The notes: generated from the letters alone by a model not told the origin. 26,621 nt of DNA from Corallococcus sp. CAG:1435 (GCA_000433775.1 HF998468.1:5919-32539), one strand, 5' to 3'. Shown: positions 16,716-24,211, counted from the stretch's first letter. Numbers and translations are program-made.

Positions 16716-18092
16716 ATGTTCAATAAAACTACTACCAAAAAACCTCTAATCTTGCTTGTTGCTTTGGTTTTGTGCGCAACGTTGCTGTTTGCCGCATGCA
16801 ACCCCGCAAACGCATTTGTTCCCGTGGAAATTCCCGCAGAGGCACAAGTGGAAGGCAACGGCGGTATTGCAGTTAAATACGGCGACTGGATATATTATGT
16901 AAACGGTTACGAAAGTAGCGCCACAGCCAACAATGCCTACACAACGGATGTGCGCACAGGCGCAATAGTGCGCATCAAAGTGGCGGATCTCGAAGACGTA
17001 ATCAAAATAAACGACCAGGACCTTTCCTCTTCCAAAAAATCGGAAGCCATCAAAAAGGCTGTTGCCGAAAAGGCGCAGATGGTTGTGCCAAACTTCTACT
17101 ACACAGGCAACACAACTTCCACGTCGCTCAACGGAATTTACATTTTCAACAACCGTCTTTACATCACCACACCCAACACCGAATTGGATGCTAACGGAAA
17201 CATTCTCAACAATCAACTTGTGCTTACAAGTTACAACCTCGGCGGAGGCGATGTAGTGCGTCACTATGTGTTTGAAACAAACACGCCGCAACTCAAACTC
17301 AGTCAGGTTGGAAACGACGTGTACGCAACCTTCATTTTGGACGGCAAACTCAGCAGTCTGAAAGTCGGCGAAAGTGAAGCCACCGTCATTGCGGAAGAAA
17401 TCACCTCTCCCACATTCAACGGCGACTACGTGTATTTCCTCGATAAGGACGGCTCCATTTGCCAGTTCAAGGCAGGCACAACGGAAAGTAAAGTTGTGGT
17501 GGAAAACACCTCTTCCGAAGAAACAAACACGGAAATTACCTACACGATAAGGTCTGTAAACGGCGAATACGTGTATTACACCGTCAGCGACGGTTCGCAA
17601 ACGTCCGGTCTCAAACTGTACTACGCAACTGCGGAAAGCAGCGGCAACATCGTGCTGGACACCCTTCCCAGTGGCAGTTACTACGGTTGGCAGGACAAAG
17701 TGGTGTACACAGCAAGCGTTCCCGAAGAACCGGTAACAATGTACGGCATCTGGACGGCATCTGCCGACGGTTCCGACAAAACGGAAGTTCTGGACGCCTC
17801 TCAAAACTCTTCCACAATCACTCTCAACAAGTTGGAAGGTAACATTTTGTACTACACCACAAACAGCGTTTCCTACACTTTGGATTTGTCCGACCCCGAC
17901 GCTCAACCCGTGGCTTATGCTTACAGTTTGTCTTCCACGGCAACAGGTTGGTCCGTTCCCGATGTTTTGGGCGAATATGTGTTCTCTTTGGGTACAGGCA
18001 CCGTAAGCGTTGTGAAGTTCAACCCTGTTACAAAGCGCAACTCCGCATCCACGGCAGTTACTTTCACAGTGGTGGAAGAAGACAACAAGTAA
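16716..18092 (+). CDS. Secreted lipoprotein, DUF5050-like/beta-propeller type
   Basis: A 458-residue protein with a type II signal peptide: basic start, hydrophobic core to residue 23, lipobox LFAAC with lipidated Cys28. The rest is soluble and rich in beta-strand-forming stretches that recur: YGDWIYYVNG, NGDYVYFLDKDGSICQF, NGEYVYYTVSDGS, EGNILYYTTNSVSYTL, LGEYVFSLGTG. This repeated G-x-Y-V-Y-Y/F pattern is typical of DUF5050-type propeller-like repeats in Clostridia surface proteins. It should sit on the outer face of the membrane. Function is unknown; no catalytic motif is seen. It has its own promoter with a dyad in the leader and its own terminator. DUF5050 membership is my recognition of the pattern, not a computed match. 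Confidence 0.8.
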   Translation: MFNKTTTKKPLILLVALVLCATLLFAACNPANAFVPVEIPAEAQVEGNGGIAVKYGDWIYYVNGYESSATANNAYTTDVRTGAIVRIKVADLEDVIKINDQDLSSSKKSEAIKKAVAEKAQMVVPNFYYTGNTTSTSLNGIYIFNNRLYITTPNTELDANGNILNNQLVLTSYNLGGGDVVRHYVFETNTPQLKLSQVGNDVYATFILDGKLSSLKVGESEATVIAEEITSPTFNGDYVYFLDKDGSICQFKAGTTESKVVVENTSSEETNTEITYTIRSVNGEYVYYTVSDGSQTSGLKLYYATAESSGNIVLDTLPSGSYYGWQDKVVYTASVPEEPVTMYGIWTASADGSDKTEVLDASQNSSTITLNKLEGNILYYTTNSVSYTLDLSDPDAQPVAYAYSLSSTATGWSVPDVLGEYVFSLGTGTVSVVKFNPVTKRNSASTAVTFTVVEEDNK

Positions 18093-18103
18093 TTTAACAA
18101 CTG

Positions 18104-18133
18104 AAAAGACGGCAACTCTGCCGTCTTTTTTTT
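18104..18133 (+). terminator. Rho-independent terminator of the lipoprotein gene
   Basis: AAAAGACGGCA, loop ACTC, TGCCGTCTTTT followed by more T: an 11-bp perfect stem, 11 bases after the stop. Confidence 0.95.
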
Positions 18134-18878
18134 GTATAATTTTGTCGACTTACTTTTGTGCATTGCACGAGGCAGGACCACTGCAACATGCATTGCCGAT
18201 TGGGAAAAATCGGGCAAACATTTTTCGGCAGTGTACTGCAAAAAAGTTACAGTAAAATTGTGCGTTGTTTTGCCCCGTTGCATTTGTCGGCTAAGTTTGA
18301 AACTTGCACACAACGGCGTTTTTAAGAAAGTCTTTGCGTTGCCTGCCAGACGCCGAATTTTGTTTGGTAAAAAATTTACACGACAAAAAAATGTGTTGTT
18401 TTTGCGTACATTGGACGTAAATTGCAACAGTAAAATTTGCCGTACTGCCGTACTATTTTTTTGTGTATTGTTGTAAAGTGTGCTGTATTTGGCAAACACA
18501 AGTTTGTGTAACAAGGCTACACGTTAAATTTAACGTTTCGGTTTTTTCTTTTTTTGTTTGAGTTTTTTTACATTATTGCAAAACTTATTATCATTGGTAT
18601 CAAAAAATATGGTTGCCTGAATTGCAGTTTTTGTCGCAAAAAAGTTTGAAACACAGCCATTTTTTGTGTGTTGTTGCAATGTGTGCCGTATTTTGTAAGC
18701 GAAGATTTCCCAATAAGTTTACATGCAAAATGCCGTTGACTTTTTCCCGTCGGACATTTTTACAAAAACATCTTAAATATTGGCGCAACAATACGACTGT
18801 TTTTGCTGTGTACAATTTCTGCAACGAAGGCAAACTGCAATTGCGAAAAAATAGACGAAACCTTTGCTTAATTTCAGT
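18134..18878. other. Long AT-rich intergenic region with palindromes, no gene
   Basis: About 745 bases without a convincing gene; short open frames have neither ribosome sites nor domains. It holds a perfect 16-bp palindrome ACGTTAAATTTAACGT (18521-18536) and, just left of it, ACACAA-GT-TTGTGT (18496-18509). A run TTATTATCATT near 18585 faintly recalls half of a Fur box. Confidence 0.5.
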
Positions 18879-18906
18879 TTGCAAACATCTTTTGTTGTGT
18901 TACAAT
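18879..18906 (+). promoter_or_regulatory. Promoter upstream of the cobalamin riboswitch
   Basis: TTGCAA (18879-18884), 16-base spacer, TACAAT (18901-18906) preceded by TGT (extended -10). The start near 18913 is just before the aptamer. Confidence 0.7.
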
Positions 18907-18924
18907 ATTTTTACAACCGAAAAA

Positions 18925-19066
18925 AACTGCGGGTAACGCACCTGTGCTAAAAATGTACAAAATTCTGCACGGGCATGCATTTTTGTGGGGGAACGGCGTG
19001 AAATTCGTCGGCAGTCCCGCTACGGTAAGCCTCAAAAGAGGACAAGTCCGAATGCCCGACCGTATG
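18925..19066 (+). ncRNA. Cobalamin (adenosylcobalamin-type) riboswitch aptamer
   Basis: The conserved core is readable: GGGGGAACGGCGTGAAATTC from 18987, its partner CGTCGG, then CCCGCTACGGTAAG (19016-19029), matching the CCCGCAACTGTAA box, and the B12 box AAGTCCGAATGCCCGACC (19044-19061). CGGG at 18930-18933 can pair with CCCG at 19055-19058 to close the core (P2). A small GCCTC/GAGG hairpin lies between the two boxes, as in other members. It binds a cobalamin and normally turns expression off when B12 is plentiful. Exact ends are approximate. Confidence 0.9.
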
Positions 19067-19071
19067 TAATC

Positions 19072-19108
19072 AGAGCGTATCTTCGATGTAAAGACAAGGC
19101 TCTTTTTT
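19072..19108 (+). terminator. Expression-platform terminator of the cobalamin riboswitch
   Basis: AGAGC (19072-19076) pairs with GCTCT (19099-19103), with an inner TCTT/AAGA helix, followed by a T6 run. Placed 10 bases after the B12 box, it suggests control by transcription termination. The stem is modest and needs folding to confirm. Confidence 0.7.
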
Positions 19109-19219
19109 GTCAGGCAATTAATCGCAGTTGCCGACATTCCGCAAAAGTTCAAAAATGCGTTGCTGATTGCGTTTTCTTCGGTACACGGCGGAACATTTTA
19201 CGCCGAAAGGAGAAAGAAA

Positions 19220-19723
19220 ATGAGAAAAAAGTTGGCAATTTTGACGGCAGCGGTAGTAATTCTGACATGCGTTTTTGCCTTTACGGCATGCGACGACAAA
19301 CCCGAAATGCAAACTCTTTCCGAGTTGACGCTGCCGCAAATGGAGGACAATCAGGCTTGCGTTATCATCAAGGAAGGGGAAAGCAAGTACTCTTGCTTTG
19401 TGGTAACTTTGGGCGAAGACGGCACAACGGCGCAAAACGGCGAACAATTGTTGCAGTATTTGCAAGAAAAGTCCAATCTTGCGCTGAATTGGCAGGACAG
19501 TGCCTACGGCAAATATCTGTTGGGAATAGGCAACATAACCGCCGATGAAAGCAAGGGCGAATTTGTGGCAATTTTCACCAGCGTGGAAAAGGACAAGGGC
19601 AGTTGGGCAGGCGTGCCGTCCTATCAGGCAGGAGAAACGGAGTTGGTTTCTTCCGCTGTGGGCATCAGCGAAATGACAGTCCAACCCGGTGCGGTAATTT
19701 ACTTCGAAATTTCCACATATTGA
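19220..19723 (+). CDS. DUF4430-like (transcobalamin-C-like) lipoprotein
   Basis: A 167-residue lipoprotein. The start at 19220 has AAAGGAG 7 bases upstream and begins a type II signal peptide; the lipobox FTAC puts the lipidated Cys at residue 24. The mature part reads like DUF4430: a short strand region (ACVIIKEGESKYSCFVVTLG), a helix with NGEQLLQYLQEKSNLALNWQ, then YGKYLLGIGNI, a variable loop with WAGVP, and a final strand MTVQPGAVIYFEI. DUF4430 shares its fold with the C-domain of transcobalamin and is often found beside ECF transporter genes. The cobalamin riboswitch directly upstream supports a role in capturing B12 or a precursor at the cell surface. The domain call is by pattern only; a general SLBB/ubiquitin-like fold is the alternative. 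Confidence 0.7.
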   Translation: MRKKLAILTAAVVILTCVFAFTACDDKPEMQTLSELTLPQMEDNQACVIIKEGESKYSCFVVTLGEDGTTAQNGEQLLQYLQEKSNLALNWQDSAYGKYLLGIGNITADESKGEFVAIFTSVEKDKGSWAGVPSYQAGETELVSSAVGISEMTVQPGAVIYFEISTY

Positions 19724-19831
19724 TTTTGCTTGTATGTCTTGCGATTTTATTTCAGTACATTGAAAGGGCGATTTTGCCGTGAAAGCAATTTTGTAAAATT
19801 ATCGTAACTAATAAGGCAGTTTGTGGCAAAC

Positions 19832-19858
19832 AAAACACGCACAACTGTTGCGTGTTTT
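19832..19858 (+). terminator. Hairpin between the lipoprotein and ECF genes (weak terminator or processing site)
   Basis: AAAACACGCA, 7-base loop, TGCGTGTTTT: a perfect 10-bp stem, but only four T follow the G/C core and then AC. It probably lowers rather than ends transcription into the ECF gene, whose ATG is 31 bases later. Confidence 0.5.
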
Positions 19859-19889
19859 ACTCGTGAATTTGCAAGGACGGTTTGAAGTT

Positions 19890-20675
19890 ATGAAAACAAA
19901 AAGCGTGGGGAAAAACATAGCGTTGAAACTGTGCGTAACGGCGATGTTCGCAGCCGTATTGGTTGCAGGCAAGGAAGCGCTTGCTTTTTTGCCAAACATT
20001 GAAGTGGTAACAATTTTCATTGCCTTGTGCGCCTATGTGTGGGGGCTTTCGGTGGCGATACCCGCCGTTTTGGTGTTTATTGCGGTAGATATGGCCATTT
20101 GGGGCATAAACACATGGGTTATTTCCTACCTTATCCACTGGAATTTTGTGGCGTTGTGTTTTCGTTTTCTTGCCCTTCTCAAAATGAAAAACCGTGTGCT
20201 GACATCCGTTGTGGTGTCCCTTTCGGCAATAATAATCACATTGCTTTTCGGCGTGCTTACTTCCGCCGTGGACACCCTCGTCGGATTCACGGGAAAGGGA
20301 TTTTTCCTTGACACCGAAATGATTTTTGCACGCTTTGTAACAATGTATGTTTCGGGAATCCCCTTCTACGCCACGCAAATTGTGTGCAATGCTTTTCTGT
20401 TTGCCGTTGCGTTCGTACCTCTTGTACAACTCAACAACAAAATGCATCGCAGATTTTTCCCCTATGACACTTCAAAACACATTGTCGCAGAACAAGTACA
20501 ACACAGCCAAACGGATTTTTTTGAGGAAGTATTGGCATTCGACCAAGACGAGCCTCAACGGCAAATTACCTGCCCCGATTTCGCACGGGAACAGGACGAA
20601 GTTTCGGAAGAAAGCGTGCAGCAAACGGCATCTGACAATGCACAAGAGGCAGAAGTTCATTCTTTGCACAACTGA
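19890..20675 (+). CDS. ECF transporter S component, probably for cobalamin
   Basis: A 261-residue membrane protein with about six helices between residues 12 and 182. The start at 19890 is chosen because it begins the conserved N-terminal helix; AAGGA lies 12 bases upstream. The segment LPNIEVVTIFIALCAYVWG, followed later by WGINTWVISYLIHW, matches ECF S components whose hallmark is PNIEPVT. S components bind the vitamin and work with EcfT and two EcfA ATPases, which are not in the window, so it would use a shared energising module. The riboswitch and the neighbouring lipoprotein make cobalamin (or cobinamide) the best substrate guess. Odd: residues 190-261 form a hydrophilic acidic tail (many E, D and Q) not expected in a minimal S component, likely in the cytoplasm. 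Confidence 0.82.
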   Translation: MKTKSVGKNIALKLCVTAMFAAVLVAGKEALAFLPNIEVVTIFIALCAYVWGLSVAIPAVLVFIAVDMAIWGINTWVISYLIHWNFVALCFRFLALLKMKNRVLTSVVVSLSAIIITLLFGVLTSAVDTLVGFTGKGFFLDTEMIFARFVTMYVSGIPFYATQIVCNAFLFAVAFVPLVQLNNKMHRRFFPYDTSKHIVAEQVQHSQTDFFEEVLAFDQDEPQRQITCPDFAREQDEVSEESVQQTASDNAQEAEVHSLHN

Positions 20676-20695
20676 CGAAATTGTACAAGATTTTT

Positions 20696-20732
20696 TGCAC
20701 CGTACTGTAAAAACGGTGCATTTTTGTTTTTT
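20696..20732 (+). terminator. Rho-independent terminator of the B12-uptake unit
   Basis: TGCACCGT (20696-20703), 9-base loop, ACGGTGCA (20713-20720), then TTTTTGTTTTTT. It starts 21 bases after the ECF gene. Confidence 0.93.
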
Positions 20733-20760
20733 AGTGGTGCAGGCAAGCCTTGCGTGTCTG

Positions 20761-21066
20761 TGTTGACCACGGTTACTTTTCAGTCGTTTTACGTCAGTAT
20801 GTCTTAAAATTTACGTTGTGTTTAGCAGGCGTAAAAAGGGCGAAATTTGCAGTCCGTTGTAACACAGTTTTTTCGTCGTGTTTTGCTTTGGAAATGGATT
20901 GTACGATATATTTTGAAAATTCGTGTTGACCACGGCTACTTTTCAGTCGTTTTACGTCAGATTGTCTAAAATTAAGTTGTGTTTACAGGCGCAATAAGGG
21001 CGAAATTTGCAGTCCGTTGCAGACGCAGTTTTTTTTGCGTTTTGCTTTGGAAATACGCTATACGAC
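20761..21066. repeat. Diverged tandem direct repeat, period 163 nt
   Basis: Two copies start with TGTTGACCACGG at 20761 and 20924 and run about 145 nt each to GTACGATA / TATACGACA. They share TACTTTTCAGTCGTTTTACG, GGGCGAAATTTGCAGTCCGT and TTTTGCTTTGGAAAT, with scattered substitutions and short indels. There is no open frame kept between copies. Between 21067 and 21240 I see nothing further. Confidence 0.9.
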
Positions 21067-21240
21067 AGTTTTTTTGTAAAAATCCGCTTTGCCAACAGTT
21101 TCACTAAAATCCTTGTTGCCTGCAATCTCGCCCAAAACAGCATTGTTCGTTGCCTTTTTCAATTTTCGGCATTTGCAGTGTCTTTTTCTGCCTGCAAAAG
21201 TGGCGGTTTCACTAAAAAAGCAAATATTCCCCCTTGAAAA

Positions 21241-21269
21241 TTGACAAAAGAAAAGTATTGTCTTATAAT
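21241..21269 (+). promoter_or_regulatory. Consensus sigma-A promoter of proS
   Basis: TTGACA (21241-21246), 17-base spacer, TATAAT (21264-21269), a full match to consensus. The leader of about 52 bases is too short for a T-box riboswitch. Confidence 0.95.
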
Positions 21270-21327
21270 ATTTTAGCAGTTTGGGGTTTCCCGTTTACAG
21301 TAATTCAATGCACAAGAGGAGCATTTT

Positions 21328-22764
21328 ATGGCAGAGAAACAATTTGTTAAAGAAATTGCCGACATCAACACGGATTTTCCCCAATGGTACACCGACGTTG
21401 TGTTGAAAACGCAACTTGTGGACTACGGTCCCGTCAAAGGCACGATGGTAATTCGTCCTTACGGTTACGCCATATGGGAAAACATACAAAAGGAACTTGA
21501 CGCCCGTTTCAAGGCTACGGGGCATCAAAACGCTTATTTCCCCATGCTTATTCCGCAAAGTTTGCTCAACAAAGAGGCGGAACACGTGGAAGGTTTTGCA
21601 CCTGAAGTGGCTGTCGTCAACTACGCAGGAGGCGAGCAACTTGCCGAACCGTGCGTAATACGCCCCACAAGCGAAACGATAATTTGCAGCATGTATTCCA
21701 AGTGGATAAACAGTTACCGTGATTTACCTTTGAAACTCAATCAATGGGCAAACGTGGTGCGTTGGGAAAAAACGACACGTCCGTTTTTGCGCACATCGGA
21801 ATTTTTGTGGCAGGAAGGGCACACGATACACGCCACAAGGGAAGAATCGTTGGCGGAAACGTTGAGCATGCTTAAACTGTATCAGGATTTTGCCAAAGAC
21901 GTATTGGCAATGCCCACCTTTGTGGGACAAAAAAGCGAAAAGGAAAAGTTTGCCGGCGCCGAAGCCACCTACGGAATGGAAGCCATGATGTTGGACGGTA
22001 AGTCTTTGCAGGCAGGCACAACGCACCATTTCGGACAGAAATTCAGCAAAGCCTACGACATTCAGTTTCTTGACAAGGACAACACCAAAAAATACGTGTG
22101 GCAATCCAGTTGGGGAGTTTCCACCCGCCTTATCGGCGCAATAATAATGGCGCACGGCGACCAGCGTGGTTTGGTACTTCCCCCCAAAATCGCACCCATT
22201 CAGGCAGTTGTCATACCCGTTGCGGCGCACAAAGAGGGCGTTTTGCAAAAGGCGGAACAGGTAACAAAATGGCTCAAAGATGCAGGAATACGCACTCAAC
22301 TTGACGTGCGTGATCAGTCCCCTGGATGGAAATTCAACGAGTGGGAAATGAAGGGCGTACCTGTCAGGTTGGAAATCGGCCCGAGAGATATCGAAAACGG
22401 CGTTGCAACTTGCAGCCGAAGGGACACCTGCGACAAACTCTCTTTGCCTCTCGACGGAATTGCCATTTCCGTTCAGACATTGCTGGAAGAAATTCAACGC
22501 AACATGTACAACAAATCGTTGGCGTTTCGTGACGCCCACGTCAAACTTGCCCACAACATGGAAGAGTTGGGACAGGTTTTGGACAGCAAATGTTTTGCCA
22601 AGGTGGTGTGGGACAAAGACCCCGCCTGCGAGGCGAAATTCAAGGAAAAATTTCAAGCCACCGTGCGTGTAATGCTGGACGAAAAACCCTTCCAGGATGT
22701 TTGCACCTGCTGCGGCGAAAAGGGCAAAGACATGGTTGTCGCCATTGTCGCCCGAGCCTACTGA
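21328..22764 (+). CDS. proS: Prolyl-tRNA synthetase, archaeal/eukaryotic-like type
   Basis: A 478-residue class IIa aminoacyl-tRNA synthetase that charges tRNA-Pro. The catalytic core has class II motif 2 (NVVRWEKTTRPFLRTSEFLW, residues 142-161) with QEGHT, the proline-pocket TSE at 114-116, and motif 3 GVSTRLIGAIIMAHGDQRGL. Next comes the anticodon-binding domain (PIQAVVIPV onward), then a C-terminal zinc-type domain with CTCC at 459-462, ending in the Tyr characteristic of this group. There is no INS editing domain between motifs 2 and 3, so it is the short type (about 480 residues) and not the 570-residue E. coli type; editing of Ala-tRNA-Pro would need a separate YbaK/ProX protein. AGAGGAG precedes ATG by 6 bases. 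It is a single-gene unit. Confidence 0.97.
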   Translation: MAEKQFVKEIADINTDFPQWYTDVVLKTQLVDYGPVKGTMVIRPYGYAIWENIQKELDARFKATGHQNAYFPMLIPQSLLNKEAEHVEGFAPEVAVVNYAGGEQLAEPCVIRPTSETIICSMYSKWINSYRDLPLKLNQWANVVRWEKTTRPFLRTSEFLWQEGHTIHATREESLAETLSMLKLYQDFAKDVLAMPTFVGQKSEKEKFAGAEATYGMEAMMLDGKSLQAGTTHHFGQKFSKAYDIQFLDKDNTKKYVWQSSWGVSTRLIGAIIMAHGDQRGLVLPPKIAPIQAVVIPVAAHKEGVLQKAEQVTKWLKDAGIRTQLDVRDQSPGWKFNEWEMKGVPVRLEIGPRDIENGVATCSRRDTCDKLSLPLDGIAISVQTLLEEIQRNMYNKSLAFRDAHVKLAHNMEELGQVLDSKCFAKVVWDKDPACEAKFKEKFQATVRVMLDEKPFQDVCTCCGEKGKDMVVAIVARAY

Positions 22765-22813
22765 TTTGTGGCGATTTTGCCCTGCAATACGGTTGCAACA
22801 AAACTTCAACTAC

Positions 22814-22842
22814 AAAACGGCGTGAAAAACATGCCGTTTTTT
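22814..22842 (+). terminator. Rho-independent terminator of proS
   Basis: AAAACGGCGTG, loop of five A, CATGCCGTTTT with one G-U pair, then TT: an 11-bp stem 50 bases after the stop. Confidence 0.9.
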
Positions 22843-23244
22843 GTTGCAAAAAATCTTGCGTTGCGGTGTGCAAAAATGTCTGACTGCACTTGCCGTCTGT
22901 GCGCAGAAAAAATATTTCGGCTGTTGGTTTGGGTGTTTTTTGCGAAAGATTGTGTAACGCAAAATTTTTCCTAACGTTTTTGGTGCAACGGCTTTTGAGT
23001 GCAGGAATTGGCAAACGGTGTAAACGCAACAAAACACCGTTTGGTAAAAACGAGTGTCTCAAAGGCGTTAGTGCGTACGAAACAACAGAGTAAAAACAAC
23101 TTTTACTATTTCAGTTTGCCGTTGTTGTAAAATTGTGCCGTTAAAAACGCTTTTCGATAAAGCAAGGTTTGTTAAACTGCTTTTACCATAAGTAAAACTT
23201 ATGATTTGATAAATAAAAATTATTATAAAACCCGTTGCAAAAAG
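22843..23244. other. Intergenic region with two inverted repeats, no gene
   Basis: About 400 bases without a supported gene. A perfect 10-bp inverted repeat, CAAACGGTGT (23012-23021) and ACACCGTTTG (23034-23043), has a 12-base loop and no T-run. A second one, CATAAGT-AAA-ACTTATG (23187-23203), lies about 40 bases before the next promoter and could be an operator. Confidence 0.55.
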
Positions 23245-23273
23245 TTGGAATATTTTTTCTTTTGTGATATAAT
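23245..23273 (+). promoter_or_regulatory. Promoter of the FMN-binding lipoprotein gene
   Basis: TTGGAA (23245-23250), 17-base spacer, TATAAT (23268-23273) with TGA before it (extended -10). The leader from about 23280 is about 85 bases long. Confidence 0.85.
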
Positions 23274-23283
23274 TTTTGCTAGT

Positions 23284-23348
23284 CAGGCGAGGAGACTCCG
23301 AACATGAATTTAGAGGCTTGGCGTCTGGAATAATAAATATATTTATTA
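23284..23348 (+). promoter_or_regulatory. Structured 5' leader of the FMN-binding lipoprotein mRNA
   Basis: CAGGCG (23284-23289) can pair with CGTCTG (23322-23327, one G-U pair). Inside lies GGA-GAC-TCC and a 9-codon frame, ATG at 23304 to TAA at 23333 (MNLEAWRLE), with AGGAG upstream. An 18-bp perfect palindrome, TAATAAATATATTTATTA (23331-23348), ends just before the AAAAGGAG ribosome site of the main gene. I do not recognise a known riboswitch; it is not the FMN (RFN) element. Confidence 0.45.
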
Positions 23349-23364
23349 AAAGGAGTAAAGAAAA

Positions 23365-23847
23365 ATGAAAAAGGTTCTTGTAATTGCTCTTGCAGTAGTT
23401 ATGACTCTTGCAGTTGTTGCTTTCGCTGCTTGCGCAACCGAACAAACAGTTACCGGTAAGTGCCACTATGCATCTAAATGGGGCGCATACGGCTGCATGG
23501 TTGACGTAACCGTTAAGGGCGACGTTATCACCTCCGTCAAGCTTTACACCGACGCAGAGGCTGCAGCGGCTGACAAAAACTGGAATGATGCTCACCGCAC
23601 AACACCCAGTTGGACAAAGCCTGCCGAAGGACAACTTGGTTATGCTGCAACAGAAGCCGCTTATGCAACATGGATTGAAGACACATTTGTTGGCAAGACA
23701 GTTGCAGAAGTAAACGCTTACGTTGCTTCCGCTACCGCTGACGGACAAAGTGTTACAACCGAGGGCATCAACCTTGAAGGTGCTACACAGTCTGCTGCAC
23801 GTGTTATCGTTGCTGTTAAGGACGCTCTTTCCAAACTTGCAAAGTAA
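23365..23847 (+). CDS. Small FMN-binding-domain lipoprotein (PplA-like electron carrier)
   Basis: A 160-residue lipoprotein. A type II signal peptide ends in FAAC with lipidated Cys23. The mature part is a single FMN-binding domain: GAYGCMVDVTVKGDVITSVKLYTD is the usual opening strand pair, and LEGATQSAARVIVAVKDAL is the flavinylation motif; Thr141 would carry the FMN by a phosphoester bond made by ApbE. The residue before Gly-Ala-Thr is Glu where Ser or Thr is common. Listeria PplA has two such domains in about 300 residues; this is a half-size version. Surface-anchored members pass electrons to outside acceptors. A strong promoter, AAAGGAG site and terminator, and a codon choice rich in GCT, GTT and CTT unlike its neighbours, suggest high expression. 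An apbE gene follows at 24234. Confidence 0.85.
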   Translation: MKKVLVIALAVVMTLAVVAFAACATEQTVTGKCHYASKWGAYGCMVDVTVKGDVITSVKLYTDAEAAAADKNWNDAHRTTPSWTKPAEGQLGYAATEAAYATWIEDTFVGKTVAEVNAYVASATADGQSVTTEGINLEGATQSAARVIVAVKDALSKLAK

Positions 23848-23863
23848 TTTAGTTTGAGAAAAC

Positions 23864-23893
23864 AAAAAACCACGCTTTGTGCGTGGTTTTTTT
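23864..23893 (+). terminator. Rho-independent terminator of the FMN-binding lipoprotein gene
   Basis: AAAAAACCACGC, loop TTTGT, GCGTGGTTTTTT: a 12-bp perfect stem. It separates the abundant lipoprotein transcript from the apbE unit. Confidence 0.96.
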
Positions 23894-24181
23894 GTGCCTA
23901 AAAGCCCTGTTTTATTGCAATGTTGCAGACGTTTTGTCAGGTAAAACTCTGCTTTGCAAATTTGCCCAACGGCAAAAACTTGCGACGCCGATGTAGCAAC
24001 TGACGTTTGGGCAACTTGGCGTTTTCAACCTGTGTGGCAACAAAAACTTTTTTGCAAAAACCTTTATGGCAAAAAGGGTTTTTCGCCCAAACTTCCACAA
24101 TGCGTGTTGCGAAAATGCCTGTTTGTAGCAAGCAAAAAACCGTTGAGGGCTTTGCCTCACTGCAAAAGGCAATGCACATTG
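23894..24181. other. Intergenic region before the apbE fusion gene
   Basis: About 290 bases with no gene. An imperfect hairpin, AAAAACCTTT with AAAGGGTTTTT (about 24056-24083), is followed only by CG; it is a possible weak terminator. Otherwise nothing is recognised. Confidence 0.45.
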
Positions 24182-24211
24182 TTGCCAAAAGGTCGGGGGA
24201 TATGGTAAAAT
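24182..24211 (+). promoter_or_regulatory. Probable promoter of the apbE fusion gene
   Basis: TTGCCA (24182-24187), 18-base spacer, TAAAAT (24206-24211) preceded by TGG (extended -10). It is weaker than the promoter of the lipoprotein gene. Confidence 0.65.

Noticed and set aside
18580..18600. Fur-box-like sequence
   Set aside because: It matches only about 11 of 19 positions of the consensus and is not next to a promoter or iron gene.
21270..21327. T-box riboswitch before proS
   Set aside because: The leader is only about 52 bases and has no T-box sequence.
23280..23364. FMN (RFN) riboswitch before the FMN-binding protein gene
   Set aside because: It lacks the conserved RFN core; FMN-binding refers to the protein, not the RNA.
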